Source of the DNA: an uncultured Woeseiaceae bacterium
Lineage (GTDB): Bacteria; Pseudomonadota; Gammaproteobacteria; Steroidobacterales; Woeseiaceae
Assembly (NCBI GenBank): GCA_945788625.1
Contig: CALZMQ010000010.1
Span: 62,001 to 126,000 of the forward strand
Length of the DNA: 64,000 nt
Direction of reading: 5' to 3'
The position numbers were made by a program, and so were the translations under genes. The notes beneath the pieces are model-generated. The model was not told the DNA's origin. It worked only from the letters and a program-made list of their open reading frames with translations, and did no database searches. Shown one piece after another: positions 46,994 through 57,688 of this stretch (the stretch's first letter is position 1; the number at the start of each line of letters is the position of its first letter).

Positions 46994-48013
46994 ATGACCA
47001 ATAAACCCCTCACCTACAAAGATGCCGGCGTCGACATCGATGCCGGCAACGAACTCGTCGAACGAATAAAACCACTCGTCGGACGCACTCGGAGGCCGGA
47101 GGTACTGGCCGGTATCGGTGGCTTCGGAGGCTTGTTCGCATTGCCGCCAGGCCGTTATCGAGAACCCGTACTCGTGTCGGGCACGGACGGCGTCGGCACC
47201 AAGCTCATGCTGGCGCAACAGTTGGACTGTCATGACACGATCGGCATCGACCTTGTCGCAATGTGCGTGAACGACGTCCTGGTCCAGGGCGCGGAGCCCT
47301 TGTTCTTCCTGGATTATTTCGCTTGCGGCAGGCTGGACACCGAGGTCGCGGCGGCTGTCATTACGGGCATCGCCGAAGGCTGCTCACAGGCCGGCGCCGC
47401 GCTTATCGGCGGAGAAACGGCGGAAATGCCGGGCATGTACGCAGACGGCGAATACGACCTGGCCGGCTTCACCGTCGGCGCCGTGGAGCGCGCCGGCATA
47501 ATCGACGGCAGCGCCATTGCCGTCGGCGACGCAATCATCGGCATCGCGTCCAGCGGACCGCACTCCAATGGCTATTCGCTGATACGGAAAGTGCTCGAAC
47601 GTGCCGGGGGTTCGCTCATTGACGGCGACGCCGCGAGCAAACGACTGCTCGCGCCGACGCGAATCTACGTCAAGCCGATTCTCGCGTTGCTCGAGTCGAT
47701 GACCGTCAAGGGACTCGCGCACATCACCGGCGGCGGCATCACCGAAAACGTGCCTCGTATCTTGCACGGCGCGCTCGATGCCGAAATCGATACCGCAAGC
47801 TGGCAGCAGGGTCCCGTATTCGACTGGCTTGCGGAACACGGCAATATCGGAACCGGCGAAATGCGCCGCACGTTCAATTGCGGCGTGGGCATGATTGTCG
47901 TCGTTGACGAGAACCTGGTCGACGACGCAATCGGCTTGCTGCAAGCACAGGGCGAGACCGCCTGGCGCATCGGAAGTATCGTGGCGGGCAACCGGGAAAC
48001 CCGGTACGCCTGA
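46994..48013 (+). CDS. purM: Phosphoribosylformylglycinamidine cyclo-ligase PurM
   Basis: Fifth step of purine synthesis. The ATG giving [18 protein letters not shown] is the family-typical start. 339 residues; motifs [10 protein letters not shown] (about 36-45), [10 protein letters not shown] (56-65), [11 protein letters not shown] and [11 protein letters not shown]. Its stop overlaps purN start by one base. Confidence 0.97.
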   Translation: MTNKPLTYKDAGVDIDAGNELVERIKPLVGRTRRPEVLAGIGGFGGLFALPPGRYREPVLVSGTDGVGTKLMLAQQLDCHDTIGIDLVAMCVNDVLVQGAEPLFFLDYFACGRLDTEVAAAVITGIAEGCSQAGAALIGGETAEMPGMYADGEYDLAGFTVGAVERAGIIDGSAIAVGDAIIGIASSGPHSNGYSLIRKVLERAGGSLIDGDAASKRLLAPTRIYVKPILALLESMTVKGLAHITGGGITENVPRILHGALDAEIDTASWQQGPVFDWLAEHGNIGTGEMRRTFNCGVGMIVVVDENLVDDAIGLLQAQGETAWRIGSIVAGNRETRYA

Positions 48014-48681
48014 TGACGAGACGCTGCAAAACCGCAATCCTGATCTCGGGGTCGGGCACCAACCTGCAGGCGTTCATCGATCGCGTCCGCAGCGGCGAGC
48101 TCGGCCTGGAGCTGTCAGTCGTCTTCTCCAACAAACCCGATGCCTACGGTCTCGTACGCGCCATCGACGCCGGCATTCCGACCGCTTGTATCGAACACGG
48201 GCAGTTTCCCGACCGCGAGTCTTTCGACCGTGCGGTGGCGTCGAAGCTCGATACCTGGCAACCCGAACTCCTCGTGCTTGCAGGGTTCATGCGCATACTC
48301 AGTGCTGCGTTTGTTGCGCACTACGCCGGGAAGATACTGAACATCCACCCGGCGTTGTTGCCCAGGTTCCCCGGGCTCGACACGCACCAGCGAGTGCTTG
48401 ATGCCGGGGACGAGTGGCATGGCAGCACCGTCCACTTCGTCACCGAGGAACTCGACGGCGGACCGCGCATACTGCAGGGTCGCCTGCCGATCATCGGCGG
48501 CGAGACGGCGGAGCAACTTGCCGCCCGCGTGCAGCGAGTCGAACACCAGATATACCCGGAAGCTGCCGGCTGGGTCGGCGAAGGCCGCGTCGAGTTTCGC
48601 GACGGTCTGGCCTGGATCGACGGTGCGCCCGCCGATGAACCGATCGTGCAGACCTACGATCACGACGGCGTTCTGACGTAG
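48013..48681 (+). CDS. purN: Phosphoribosylglycinamide formyltransferase PurN
   Basis: Third step of purine synthesis, uses 10-formyl-THF. 222 residues; ISGSGTNLQAFI (11-22), the catalytic N-H-D set in MRILSAAFV..ILNIHPALLPRFPG-type (N and H around 106-108) and D in HFVTEELDGG (about 144). ATG overlaps purM stop (TGATG). Confidence 0.96.
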   Translation: MTRRCKTAILISGSGTNLQAFIDRVRSGELGLELSVVFSNKPDAYGLVRAIDAGIPTACIEHGQFPDRESFDRAVASKLDTWQPELLVLAGFMRILSAAFVAHYAGKILNIHPALLPRFPGLDTHQRVLDAGDEWHGSTVHFVTEELDGGPRILQGRLPIIGGETAEQLAARVQRVEHQIYPEAAGWVGEGRVEFRDGLAWIDGAPADEPIVQTYDHDGVLT

Positions 48682-48727
48682 GAGCGCCATGATGGCCAGG
48701 AGTCCGAATGTCGCGGAGGCCATGGAT

Positions 48728-48830
48728 GGCCGGGAGCGACCCTGGCGCGATCCCTCCACGATCTTTTCACGGCTGGAAGCCGCTCCCACGAGCCGCTCCT
48801 ACGGGTCGCTCCCACGGGCAGCTCCTGCAT
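48728..48830. repeat. REP-like region with four 13-bp tandem units
   Basis: CGGCTGGAAGCCG hairpin (48770-48782) leads into four 13-bp units: GCCGCTCCCACGA, GCCGCTCCTACGG, GTCGCTCCCACGG, GCAGCTCCTGCAT (48779-48830). GGGAGCGACCC (48732-48742) is an exact inverse of GGGTCGCTCCC (48803-48813), so RNA here can also fold over a longer range. The sequences belong to the GCGGCTTCAGCCGCTCCTAC-type REP family of gammaproteobacteria. It fills the purN-dcd gap. Confidence 0.6.
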
Positions 48831-48868
48831 CTTTGTCGGGCTTTGGGAGACGTTTTCCGAGTATGCCG

Positions 48869-49435
48869 TCAGGCTTTCGGCAACGTTACGCCGGTTTGGC
48901 CCTGGTACTTTCCGCCGCGGTCCTTGTAGGACGTTTCGCAGGCCTCATCCGACTCGAGAAACAACATTTGCGCAACGCCTTCGTTGGCGTAGATCTTCGC
49001 TGGTAGCGGCGTCGTGTTCGAGAATTCCAGGGTCACGTGCCCTTCCCACTCGGGCTCGAGCGGCGTCACGTTGACGATGATGCCGCAACGTGCGTAGGTC
49101 GACTTCCCGAGGCAAATGGTCAGCACGGTACGTGGAATACGGAAGAACTCGACCGTGCGAGCGAGCGCGAACGAGTTGGGTGGAATGACGCAGACATCGT
49201 TCTTGATACCGACAAAACTGCTCTCATCGAATGCTTTCGGGTCGACGATGGCAGAGTTGATATTGGTAAATATCTTGAATTCGTCCGCACAGCGCACGTC
49301 GTAGCCGTAGCTCGACGTGCCGTAGGACACGATACGCCCGTCGTCGTTATTCCGGACCTGGCCGGGCTCGAACGGTTCGATCATGCCATGCTCTTCTGCC
49401 ATCTGGCGTATCCAGCGGTCAGGCCTGATGCTCAT
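48869..49435 (-). CDS. dcd: dCTP deaminase
   Basis: Makes dUTP for dTMP synthesis. 188 residues from the ATG giving [16 protein letters not shown]; the active-site glutamate lies in [17 protein letters not shown] (about 125-137) and the ending [14 protein letters not shown] is typical. Its ATG overlaps the mrp stop (ATGA). Confidence 0.96.
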   Translation of the reverse strand: MSIRPDRWIRQMAEEHGMIEPFEPGQVRNNDDGRIVSYGTSSYGYDVRCADEFKIFTNINSAIVDPKAFDESSFVGIKNDVCVIPPNSFALARTVEFFRIPRTVLTICLGKSTYARCGIIVNVTPLEPEWEGHVTLEFSNTTPLPAKIYANEGVAQMLFLESDEACETSYKDRGGKYQGQTGVTLPKA

Positions 49436-50529
49436 TTGCTCCCCTCGACGACAATGTTGCCGAACTTCGAGCTGTGGTCGGTTCGTTGCGAGGCCTGTGC
49501 GGCGCCGACTTGCCACGCAGTGCGCAGGTATGCGGCGGCAACGGAGGACTCCGGCTCGGCAACGACGGTTGGCCTGCCCGCATCGGTTTGTTCCCGAATG
49601 CGCGAATCGAGCGGAATCTGGCCCAGCAAGCGAACGTCAAAATCGCTGACTATCTGATCTGCACCGCCGGAACCGAATATCGCTTCCTCGTGGCCGCATG
49701 CCGAGCAGATGTGCGTGCTCATGTTCTCGATGACCCCGAATACCGGAATCGATACCTTGCGAAACATCGCAAGGCCCTTGCGTGCGTCCAGCGTCGCGAT
49801 GTTCTGTGGTGTCGTAACGATAACGGAGCCGGACACGGGAACCTGCTGTGCCAGCGTCAACTGGATGTCGCCCGTACCTGGCGGCATGTCCACAATAAGG
49901 TAGTCGAGGTCGTCCCATACCGTCTGGTGGGTAAGTTGGCTCAGCGCCGACGTGACCATCGGGCCGCGCCAGACCATCGGCTGGTCCGGGTCGATCAGCG
50001 CGCCGATCGACATGACCTGCAGGCCGTGCGCGCGCAGAGGCAACATCGTCTTGCCGTCTTCGCTGACGGGCTGCTCGCCGACGATGCCCATCATGTGCGG
50101 CTGGCTTGGGCCGTAGATATCGGCGTCCAGGATACCCACCGAGGCGCCCTCGCGGGACAGTGCCAGCGCAACATTCGCCGCCACGGTAGACTTGCCCACA
50201 CCGCCTTTGCCCGATGCGATCGCAATGAGGTTCTTCACGCCATCTATCGGTTTGAGATTGCGCTGCACGCCGTGACGCACGATTTTCGTCTGCAGGTCGA
50301 TTTCGACGTTTTTCGCCCCGGTTTCGGCCTGCAAAGCCTCACTGATTTGCGCCCTGATCAATTCGTGCGCCGAATTACAGGGAAAACCCAGCTCGATGCG
50401 AGTTCGCAGGGTGTCACCACTCACTTCGGTGTCACTGACCCGGCCAACCTCGCCCAATTTGCGCTCCACCAGCAATAATTCGATGGAATTTAGGAACTTG
50501 CTCACATCTGATTCTGTTGACACCGTCAC
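49432..50529 (-). CDS. apbC: Iron-sulfur cluster carrier Mrp/ApbC
   Basis: MinD/Mrp-type P-loop ATPase that carries 4Fe-4S clusters. About 365 residues from a GTG at 50529 (another GTG two codons later is equally possible); the earlier codons lack a ribosome site. N-terminal MIP18-like domain (10-85), deviant Walker [10 protein letters not shown] (107-115), and the cluster-binding CSACGHEE (about 283-290). Followed by dcd with 4-bp overlap. E. coli mrp is also close to metG; here about 5 kb separates them. Confidence 0.93.
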   Translation of the reverse strand: MTVSTESDVSKFLNSIELLLVERKLGEVGRVSDTEVSGDTLRTRIELGFPCNSAHELIRAQISEALQAETGAKNVEIDLQTKIVRHGVQRNLKPIDGVKNLIAIASGKGGVGKSTVAANVALALSREGASVGILDADIYGPSQPHMMGIVGEQPVSEDGKTMLPLRAHGLQVMSIGALIDPDQPMVWRGPMVTSALSQLTHQTVWDDLDYLIVDMPPGTGDIQLTLAQQVPVSGSVIVTTPQNIATLDARKGLAMFRKVSIPVFGVIENMSTHICSACGHEEAIFGSGGADQIVSDFDVRLLGQIPLDSRIREQTDAGRPTVVAEPESSVAAAYLRTAWQVGAAQASQRTDHSSKFGNIVVEGSK

Positions 50530-50913
50530 ACTTCGCACGCCTGCATTAGGTAAAATTTGATTTCGAACTACCGGCTGGCGCCGGTGTATCGGTGGCACAT
50601 TGTAACGAAGGCGGGCCAGGAACCAAGACACTTCTTGCCGTATTTCTCAGATCGCTGAAAATTGCTGAAAGCCAGCGCTGGCGGGCAATGTGCATGGGCC
50701 GATGTGGCATAATGCCGCGTCGGGAGGTAGCGGGTGTGGCAACCCGGTGTGCCGGACCAGGCATCCGACGTCCCGTATTGCTTGGGCAAGAGCGACAAAC
50801 GAATTGGCGTTACGTAAAGAAATATCGAGTATTGTGTGGAGCGCAGGGATGCCGGTATATGGCCGTATGCGCTTGCGACGTTATTGCCGCGCCGCGAAAG
50901 GCTGCGTCGAACG
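50530..50913. other. 384-bp intergenic region between mrp and the HEAT-kinase gene
   Basis: Contains the mrp promoter on the minus strand (50599-50626). On the plus strand GTGGCATAATGCC at 50705-50717 has an extended -10-like hexamer CATAAT but no good -35. Small open frames here show no family features. No repeat or RNA structure was recognised. Confidence 0.5.
50599..50626 (-). promoter_or_regulatory. Sigma-70 promoter of mrp-dcd
   Basis: On the minus strand TTGGTT, 16 bp, TACAAT, ending 70 bp before the GTG of mrp. Both hexamers are good matches. Confidence 0.5.
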
Positions 50914-53355
50914 ATGAGTTTCCTCGCCTCGTTTCGCTCAGACCAGGTTCTCTCCCAGCTCATCGCCGAGCCCGACCCGGCGTCCCCTTCTGCGCGTAAA
51001 CTCGTCGACAAGCTCAAAAAAGGCGGCAACAGGGTCGTTCCCAAGATTATTGACGCCCTCGCTCTTTCAGACAAGACCCATACGATGGTGCTCGTCGACA
51101 TTCTCGGCGACCTCGTCAACGACAAGAATCTCGACATGTATCGCGAGGGCCTCGCCGACGGCAATGAACGCGTTGTTTCGGGTACCGCCTGGGCTTTGTC
51201 CAGCAGCACCGTGTACAACCCGAACAGCCTGCTCGATTTTTTCGATGACGACGAAGTGTCGAAACACGCGCTGATAGAGGTTCTTCGGGTCCACAAGCAG
51301 GACCTCAGCGTGCACGAACTGCTGCGCCGCGCCTACGAATGCGAGACCAAGGAAAAAGCGGCAATCTTCAAGATCATCGAAGAGACGATCAAACCGGACA
51401 TGGTCCCGGACCTGATTGCCCGGATGGGCGGCAAGGACCCGTTCATCAAGATACACCTGATCAACCTGCTGGCGAGATTCGACAAGCCGGAGATCAATCA
51501 CGCGCTGGAAATGCAGCTGAAAGACCCGAACAAGATGGTGCGCGCCGCAGCGCTGTCCGCCCTCGGGTCGCGCAGCGGCGACATCAATATCGAGAAGGTC
51601 GCAAGCGTGTTGACCGATCCGGATCTCGACGTGCAGAACAAGGCCGTCGACGTACTGGTCAAGATTGACCATCCGGACACGATCCGTTACCTGGTCGGGG
51701 CGCTCAAGGACGAGTCCGAATACGCCCGTCGCGCCGCTGTAGAAGTCCTGAATGAAATCGGCAACGTCGACTCGGTCAAGGACCTTCTGGAAGCGATCAA
51801 GGACGACGACTGGTGGGTACGCTCGCGCGCCGGCGATGCACTGGCGGAAATAGGAGGCCCGATAGTCGTGGACTCCGTCGTCACGCTGATCAACGACGAA
51901 GACGAGGACATTCGCCGCACTGCGATCGAGATACTGAACGCCACCAAGGACGAGCGCGCCGTAGACCATTTGCTCAAGGCGACCGACGACTCCGACTGGT
52001 GGGTGCGCGAGCGCGCCGTGGATGCTCTTTCGAAGATCGGAGACCCGAAGGCGCTGCCAAAACTCGAGTCGATGCTCGGCAATGACGCAAAGACCGACAC
52101 CGTCGTGATTCGCGCGCTGGCCAAGATGGGCAATCACAAGCACATCGGCAAGATAGTGCCGCTGCTGCAGCGTCCTGAGCGCGAAGTACAGCTCGAGGCC
52201 ATCAAGGCTCTGTCGGCACTCACCGACGACACCCACGCGGATACGATCCGCACCCTCTTGAAGAAGATTACGAAGTCGGAAGACTCGACGATCATGAACG
52301 TCGCCGACAAGGCGCTCAAGGATCTCGACGCGCGTTATTCCGATACCGTGCTCGAGGAGAACGTGCGTGCTGAGAAGATCGCCGCACACACGAAGACGCT
52401 GCTGCTCGAGGACGACGACCTCGACAAATTGCTCGGTGCTCAGGCTGCGCAAATCGCAGAAGCGGCAAAACCGGAAGAGCCGGAAGCCGCCGAAGCAGCA
52501 ATGGCGCCGCAATTTCTCGATATCTCGAAACTCGATCCCGGCGACATCATTGACGGCCGCTACAAGTACATCGAAAAAATCGGCAAAGGCGCATTCGGTA
52601 CCGTGCTACTCATGCAGGACCAGGTGGTCGACGAGCAACTCATTCTCAAGTTTTTGAATCCCAATGTCTCCTCTGACGAGGAGATGATGAAGCGGTTCGT
52701 GCACGAACTCCGCTACTCACGAAAAATCACGCACAAGAACGTCATTCGCATATACGACTTTCTTCACCTGCAGGGCTCCTACGCCATTTCGATGGAGTAT
52801 TTCCCCTCTCACACCTTGTCCGGCGAGATCCCTGACAACAAACCCATGCCCATCGACAAGGTGTTGCGCTATTCGAGGGATATCGCGACCGGCATGACGG
52901 TCGCGCACCAGGCCGGCGTCATTCACCGCGATCTGAAACCCGCCAACATCCTCGTGAATGAAGACGGCCTCCTGAAGATCGTGGATTTCGGCGTCGCGGC
53001 CGCCGCCAGCAGCGGCGACACTCAGCTGACGAAAACCGGCTACGTGATCGGCTCGCCGAAATACATGGCGCCGGAGCAGATTCTCGGTAAGAAAGTCGAC
53101 GAAACGGCGGACATTTACAGTGTCGGCGTCATCATGTATGAAATGGCGACCGGCATACCGCCGTACAGCCGCGGCGACCACATGTCGGTGATGTACCAGC
53201 ACGTACAGGGCAAGGCCAAACACTGCCAGGAGGTCAATGCAGACATCACCGACGAATTCGCCGCAATCATCATCAAGGCGATGTCGGTCGACAAGACCAA
53301 GCGCTACCAGTCGATGGAAGAACTGACTGAAGCGCTCGATTCCATCGTGATTTGA
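50914..53355 (+). CDS. HEAT-repeat protein fused to a Hanks-type Ser/Thr protein kinase
   Basis: 813 residues. Residues about 20-495 are HEAT/PBS-lyase-like repeats of about 31 residues (for example DDDWWVRSRAGDALAEIG and DSDWWVRERAVDALSKIG). An Ala/Glu-rich linker follows (about 505-545). The kinase domain (about 548-813) is intact: glycine loop GKGAFG (557-562), Lys579 in LILKFL, HRDLKPAN (671-678), DFG (691-693), APE (719-721). No membrane helix or PASTA domain, so cytoplasmic. The gene lies nine bases ahead of two PilT/PilU-type ATPase genes. Inference: scaffold-kinase acting on type IV pilus retraction. ATG has only weak ribosome signal. Confidence 0.9.
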   Translation: MSFLASFRSDQVLSQLIAEPDPASPSARKLVDKLKKGGNRVVPKIIDALALSDKTHTMVLVDILGDLVNDKNLDMYREGLADGNERVVSGTAWALSSSTVYNPNSLLDFFDDDEVSKHALIEVLRVHKQDLSVHELLRRAYECETKEKAAIFKIIEETIKPDMVPDLIARMGGKDPFIKIHLINLLARFDKPEINHALEMQLKDPNKMVRAAALSALGSRSGDINIEKVASVLTDPDLDVQNKAVDVLVKIDHPDTIRYLVGALKDESEYARRAAVEVLNEIGNVDSVKDLLEAIKDDDWWVRSRAGDALAEIGGPIVVDSVVTLINDEDEDIRRTAIEILNATKDERAVDHLLKATDDSDWWVRERAVDALSKIGDPKALPKLESMLGNDAKTDTVVIRALAKMGNHKHIGKIVPLLQRPEREVQLEAIKALSALTDDTHADTIRTLLKKITKSEDSTIMNVADKALKDLDARYSDTVLEENVRAEKIAAHTKTLLLEDDDLDKLLGAQAAQIAEAAKPEEPEAAEAAMAPQFLDISKLDPGDIIDGRYKYIEKIGKGAFGTVLLMQDQVVDEQLILKFLNPNVSSDEEMMKRFVHELRYSRKITHKNVIRIYDFLHLQGSYAISMEYFPSHTLSGEIPDNKPMPIDKVLRYSRDIATGMTVAHQAGVIHRDLKPANILVNEDGLLKIVDFGVAAAASSGDTQLTKTGYVIGSPKYMAPEQILGKKVDETADIYSVGVIMYEMATGIPPYSRGDHMSVMYQHVQGKAKHCQEVNADITDEFAAIIIKAMSVDKTKRYQSMEELTEALDSIVI

Positions 53356-53363
53356 GACCCGCC

Positions 53364-54458
53364 ATGGCCCGTATTGACGCATTCCTGAAACTCGGACTCG
53401 CGCAAGGTTGCTCGGACGTGCACCTTGCAGTCGGCGTGCCGCCGATGTTGCGCATGAACGGCGACCTGTTGCCCATCAAGTTTCGCCAGCTCTCCGATAC
53501 CGAACTCGAGACTTACGTCATCGAGGTGCTCACGACCAAGCAAAAAGACCGATTGGCACAAGGTCATGACCTCGACTTTTCCTACGTCGGTGACGAAGGC
53601 GGCCGCTTTCGTGTAAACGTTTTCCGAAAGGAAACCGGCATCGGCGCGGTGTTCCGGCACATTCCAGGCGAAGTTCCGAAACTCGATCAACTGGGTATGC
53701 CGCCGATATTGAAGAAATTCTGCGACTACCACCAGGGCATGGTGCTGGTTACCGGTTCTACCGGCACCGGCAAGTCAACGACGCTCGCTGCGATGATCGA
53801 TCACCTCAACGAAACGCGAAACCTGAATGTCATCAGCCTCGAGGACCCGATCGAGTTTGTGCACCCCAGCAAGAACTGCCAGGTCATCCAGCGCGAACTC
53901 GGGACGCACGTAAAAAGCTTTGCGGACGGCGTGCGATCGGCGATGCGTGAAGACCCGGACGTAATTCTCGTCGGCGAGCTGCGCGACGCCGAGACGATTT
54001 CGATGGCGATGACCGCCGCGGAAACCGGCCACCTCGTGCTCGGTACGCTGCACACGACCGGCGCTGTCAAGACCATTGACCGCGTCATTGACGCGTTACC
54101 CGGCGAATTACGCGAGCAGACCAAGGGCTTCCTGTCGATGAGCCTGAAAGCGGTGGTCACACAGAACCTCATCAAGACGCCCGATGGCCGCGGCCGGCGC
54201 GCGATTCTGGAAATCCTTGTCAACAATCGGGCTATATCGAAACTCATCATGTCCGACCAGACTCACCAGATCGGCTCTCAGCTGCAGACCGGCAAGGCCG
54301 AAGGCATGCAGGTCATGGACCAGGCATTGCTGGACGCAATCCAGGCGAAGGAAATCGACCCGGACGATGCCATACGCTATGCCACCGACAAGAAGAAATT
54401 TCAGCGCTTTGTCACCGATACCGACATGGTGCCGACACTGGATGTCGTCGGGGAGTAA
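53364..54458 (+). CDS. PilT/PilU-family type IV pilus retraction ATPase (first copy)
   Basis: 364 residues from the ATG giving MARIDAFLKLG. N-terminal PAS-like domain (to about 95), then GSTGTGKS Walker A (131-138), SLEDPIEFVH (Asp box), AMREDPDVILVGELRD Walker B region, and the PilT-type GHLVLGTLHTTG histidine box. The C-terminal part with DGRGRRAILEILV and ALLDAIQAKEI looks PilU-like. Preceded by the HEAT-kinase stop, and eight bases ahead of the second ATPase. Confidence 0.92.
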   Translation: MARIDAFLKLGLAQGCSDVHLAVGVPPMLRMNGDLLPIKFRQLSDTELETYVIEVLTTKQKDRLAQGHDLDFSYVGDEGGRFRVNVFRKETGIGAVFRHIPGEVPKLDQLGMPPILKKFCDYHQGMVLVTGSTGTGKSTTLAAMIDHLNETRNLNVISLEDPIEFVHPSKNCQVIQRELGTHVKSFADGVRSAMREDPDVILVGELRDAETISMAMTAAETGHLVLGTLHTTGAVKTIDRVIDALPGELREQTKGFLSMSLKAVVTQNLIKTPDGRGRRAILEILVNNRAISKLIMSDQTHQIGSQLQTGKAEGMQVMDQALLDAIQAKEIDPDDAIRYATDKKKFQRFVTDTDMVPTLDVVGE

Positions 54459-54466
54459 CACCGCTC

Positions 54467-55528
54467 ATGGCACTGATAGACGAATACCTCAAGACGGCCT
54501 TGAAACAGAATGCCTCGGACCTGCATTTCGTTTCCGGCGACCCCGTGCGTGCCCGCATACATGGCAACCTGACAGTCCTCATCGAGGAGACGATCAGCAC
54601 CGAACACGTCGAGAAGGCCGTCTTCGACATCATGGACGGCATGTCGAAAAGATCATTCGAGGAAAACGATGCCGTGGATTTCGCCTATGAGATTCCGGAC
54701 GTATCGCGTTTTCGTGTCAATGCGTTTCGACACCTGAATGGCATTGGCGCAATTTTCCGCGCTATTCCGTCCACGGCATTGACACTGGAAGACCTGAACA
54801 TGCCCAGGGTCATCCATGACCTGTGCAAATACACGCAGGGCATGATCCTGGTCACCGGCAAGACCGGCTCCGGCAAATCGACGACCCTTGCCGCGATGAT
54901 CGATGCGATGAACAAGCGGCTCAAGGGCCATATCCTGACCATTGAGGATCCGATCGAATTCGTTCACAAGGCCCAGGGCTGCCTGATCAGCCAGCGCGAA
55001 GTCGGCGTGCACAGCCCGAGTTTCGCGGAAGCCCTGCATTCGGCCATGCGAGAAGACCCGGACGTCGTCCTGGTCGGCGAAATGCGCGACCTCGAGACCA
55101 TCAGTATTGCCGTAACCGCCGCGGAAATGGGCATCCTCGTCATGGGAACGCTGCACACCAACGGCGCGGGACAGACGGTCGACAGGATCATCAACTCGTT
55201 TCCGGCCGACAAGCAAAGCCATATTCGCACGATGATATCGACCTCGTTACGCGGCGTCGTATCGCAGCAGCTCCTGCCGACCTGCCACAAACCCGGCCGG
55301 GCGGCGGCACTGGAAATCATGATCAACACGCCTGCTGTCGCCAACCTGATTCGCCAGGGCAAGCTCGATCAGCTCGAAACAGCCATCCAGAGCGGCGGCA
55401 ACATGGGCATGAAGACCATGGACAGCGCGCTCATGGAACTCGTCGACAAGGGCTGGGTCTCGGGTAAAGAGGCTTACCGGCAGGCGAACAACAAGTCGAA
55501 GTTCGAGAAAGTCAAAGACATCGAATAA
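54467..55528 (+). CDS. PilT/PilU-family type IV pilus retraction ATPase (second copy)
   Basis: 353 residues. GKTGSGKS (131-138), TIEDPIEFVH, AMREDPDVVLVGEMRD and GTLHTNGAGQTVDRI motifs intact; ends KFEKVKDIE. It shares the core with its neighbour but differs clearly at the C-terminus, so they are paralogues rather than a recent duplicate. The pair plus upstream kinase forms one operon. Which, if either, is the main retraction motor PilT cannot be told by eye. Confidence 0.92.
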   Translation: MALIDEYLKTALKQNASDLHFVSGDPVRARIHGNLTVLIEETISTEHVEKAVFDIMDGMSKRSFEENDAVDFAYEIPDVSRFRVNAFRHLNGIGAIFRAIPSTALTLEDLNMPRVIHDLCKYTQGMILVTGKTGSGKSTTLAAMIDAMNKRLKGHILTIEDPIEFVHKAQGCLISQREVGVHSPSFAEALHSAMREDPDVVLVGEMRDLETISIAVTAAEMGILVMGTLHTNGAGQTVDRIINSFPADKQSHIRTMISTSLRGVVSQQLLPTCHKPGRAAALEIMINTPAVANLIRQGKLDQLETAIQSGGNMGMKTMDSALMELVDKGWVSGKEAYRQANNKSKFEKVKDIE

Positions 55529-55665
55529 TGTCGCCATCGCAAGCGTGGCTAATTGGCCAGGAAGGCGCTCCTTCGGATAGCCGCTGCCTGTCGCAATTGG
55601 ATCCGACCCCTTTTGAGCCGGTATGCGTGGCATAATCCCGCCTTTTGACGCCACTGTATTTCCGC

Positions 55666-57672
55666 ATGACCGACGCAACGCGAAAAATCCTCGTTACGAG
55701 TGCCCTGCCCTATGCGAATGGCTCGATTCACATGGGGCACCTGATCGAGTACATCCAGACGGACATCTGGGTGCGCTTTCAGAAATTGCGCGGCCACAAT
55801 TGCACCTACGTGTGCGCGTCAGACGCACACGGCACACCGATCATGCTCAAGGCCCGCGAACTCGGGATCTCTCCGGAACAACTCACGGAACAGGTCTCCC
55901 GGGAGTTCGTCAGGGACTTCTGCGATTTCGGCGTCGACTTCGACAACTATCACACCACGCACTCCCCCGAAAACGAAGCCATCGTCGGCCAGATGTTCAA
56001 AACGCTGACCGAGAGCGGCGACATCTATACGCGGACCATCGAACAGGCCTACGACGAAAAGGAAGGCATGTTCCTGCCGGACCGATTCGTGCGCGGTACC
56101 TGTCCGCGCTGCAAGAGCGACGACCAGTACGGCGATGCCTGCGAAGTCTGTGGTGCGACCTACACACCGGCGGACCTGCTCGACCCGGTGTCGGTACTGT
56201 CCGGCACTACTCCGGTCAAACGCGATTCCGAGCATTACTTCTTCAGGCTCGGCGAATACGAACAGCATCTTCGAAGCTGGCTGCAATCCGCCGCGCTCGA
56301 CAAGAGTGTCGCCGCCAAGCTGGAAGAGTGGTTCGACGCCGGCCTCCGAGACTGGGATATCTCACGGGATGCACCCTACTTCGGTTTCAAGATCCCGGGT
56401 ACTGACGACAAGTACTTCTACGTCTGGCTCGACGCCCCGGTCGGTTACATGGCGAGTTTCAGGAACCTGTGCGATCGTCGCGACGACCTGGATTTCGACG
56501 ACTACTGGAAAGCCGACAGCGACGCAGAGTTGTACCACTTCATCGGCAAGGACATCATGTACTTCCATACGCTGTTCTGGCCGGCTGTCCTGCAGGGATC
56601 GGGCTTCCGGACGCCGACGAGCGTGTTTTCGCACGGCTTCCTGACGGTCAACGGTCACAAGATGTCCAAGTCGCGCGGTACGTTCATCCAGGCCCGCACG
56701 TACCTCGACAATCTCGACCCGAGTTTCCTGCGTTATTACTACGCGGCCAAGCTCGGCCCGACGATCGAGGATATCGATCTCAACCTCGAGGACTTCATCG
56801 CGCGCGTCAATTCCGACCTGGTCGGAAAGCTCATCAACATTGCCAGCCGCTGCGCCGGTTTCATCAGCAAGCGCTTCGATGGCCGGCTCGCCGAAAGCCT
56901 GCCCGACAGCGGTCTTGTCGCAGAATTCGGTAACGCTTCGGAAACGATCGCCGGGCACTATGAACGGCGCGAGTATTCGAAAGCAATGCGCGAGATTATG
57001 CGCCTGGCGGACAAGGCCAATCGCTACATCGACGACAAGAAGCCCTGGGTCATGATCAAGGACGAAGACAGCCTGGCCGATGTGCAACTGGTATGTTCGC
57101 AGGGCCTCAATATGTTCCGCAGCCTGATGATCTACCTGTCGCCCGTCATTCCCGCCGTGGCCGACGATGCGCGCAAATTCCTGAGCGAAGAGCGCTGGCA
57201 CTGGCGGGACGCAGCGAAGCCATTGCTTGGTGCAACGCTGCCGAAATTCAAACCGTTACTGACGCGAGTCGAAAAGGACCAGGTTCAGCGCATGGTCGAG
57301 CAATCCCGGGACAGCACGCCGGCGCCCGAGGCGCCGGCAGAAGACGACACGATCAGCATTGACGATTTCATGAAAGTCGATTTGCGTATCGCACGCATCG
57401 ACAAAGCAGAGCCGGTGGACGGCGCCGACAAGCTGCTTGCGTTGACGCTCGATCTGGGCGACTCCATTCGCAAGGTGTTTGCCGGTATCAAAGAGGCATA
57501 CGATGCCGACAGCCTGGTGGGCCGCCAGGTCATCGTGGTCGCCAATCTCGCGCCGCGAAAAATGCGTTTCGGAGTGTCCGAGGGCATGGTGCTCGCCGCA
57601 GGGCCCGGCGGGGAAGATATATTCCTGCTGTCCCCCGACGACGGCGCAAAAGCGGGCATGCGCGTCAAGTAA
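55666..57672 (+). CDS. metG: Methionyl-tRNA synthetase
   Basis: 668 residues from the ATG giving [14 protein letters not shown] at 22-25, a CPRC...CEVC zinc knuckle (about 146-163), KMSKS at 332-336, and a C-terminal tRNA-binding (Trbp111) domain (about 563-668, [13 protein letters not shown]). Complete dimeric-type MetRS. Upstream 137 bp contain TGGCATAAT, a plausible extended -10. Confidence 0.97.
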   Translation: MTDATRKILVTSALPYANGSIHMGHLIEYIQTDIWVRFQKLRGHNCTYVCASDAHGTPIMLKARELGISPEQLTEQVSREFVRDFCDFGVDFDNYHTTHSPENEAIVGQMFKTLTESGDIYTRTIEQAYDEKEGMFLPDRFVRGTCPRCKSDDQYGDACEVCGATYTPADLLDPVSVLSGTTPVKRDSEHYFFRLGEYEQHLRSWLQSAALDKSVAAKLEEWFDAGLRDWDISRDAPYFGFKIPGTDDKYFYVWLDAPVGYMASFRNLCDRRDDLDFDDYWKADSDAELYHFIGKDIMYFHTLFWPAVLQGSGFRTPTSVFSHGFLTVNGHKMSKSRGTFIQARTYLDNLDPSFLRYYYAAKLGPTIEDIDLNLEDFIARVNSDLVGKLINIASRCAGFISKRFDGRLAESLPDSGLVAEFGNASETIAGHYERREYSKAMREIMRLADKANRYIDDKKPWVMIKDEDSLADVQLVCSQGLNMFRSLMIYLSPVIPAVADDARKFLSEERWHWRDAAKPLLGATLPKFKPLLTRVEKDQVQRMVEQSRDSTPAPEAPAEDDTISIDDFMKVDLRIARIDKAEPVDGADKLLALTLDLGDSIRKVFAGIKEAYDADSLVGRQVIVVANLAPRKMRFGVSEGMVLAAGPGGEDIFLLSPDDGAKAGMRVK

Positions 57673-57688
57673 TCCTTACAATACGCGA

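Noticed and set aside
48728..48830. Intrinsic terminator between purN and dcd
   Set aside because: Hairpins are present but no U-tract follows on either strand; REP-like repeats explain the pairing better.
51067..52512. Frame of about 480 codons opposite the HEAT-kinase gene
   Set aside because: Shadow of the repeated HEAT coding sequence, no recognisable domain.
55529..55665. Strong promoter for metG
   Set aside because: TGGCATAAT looks like an extended -10, but no -35 fits; mentioned only in the metG entry.
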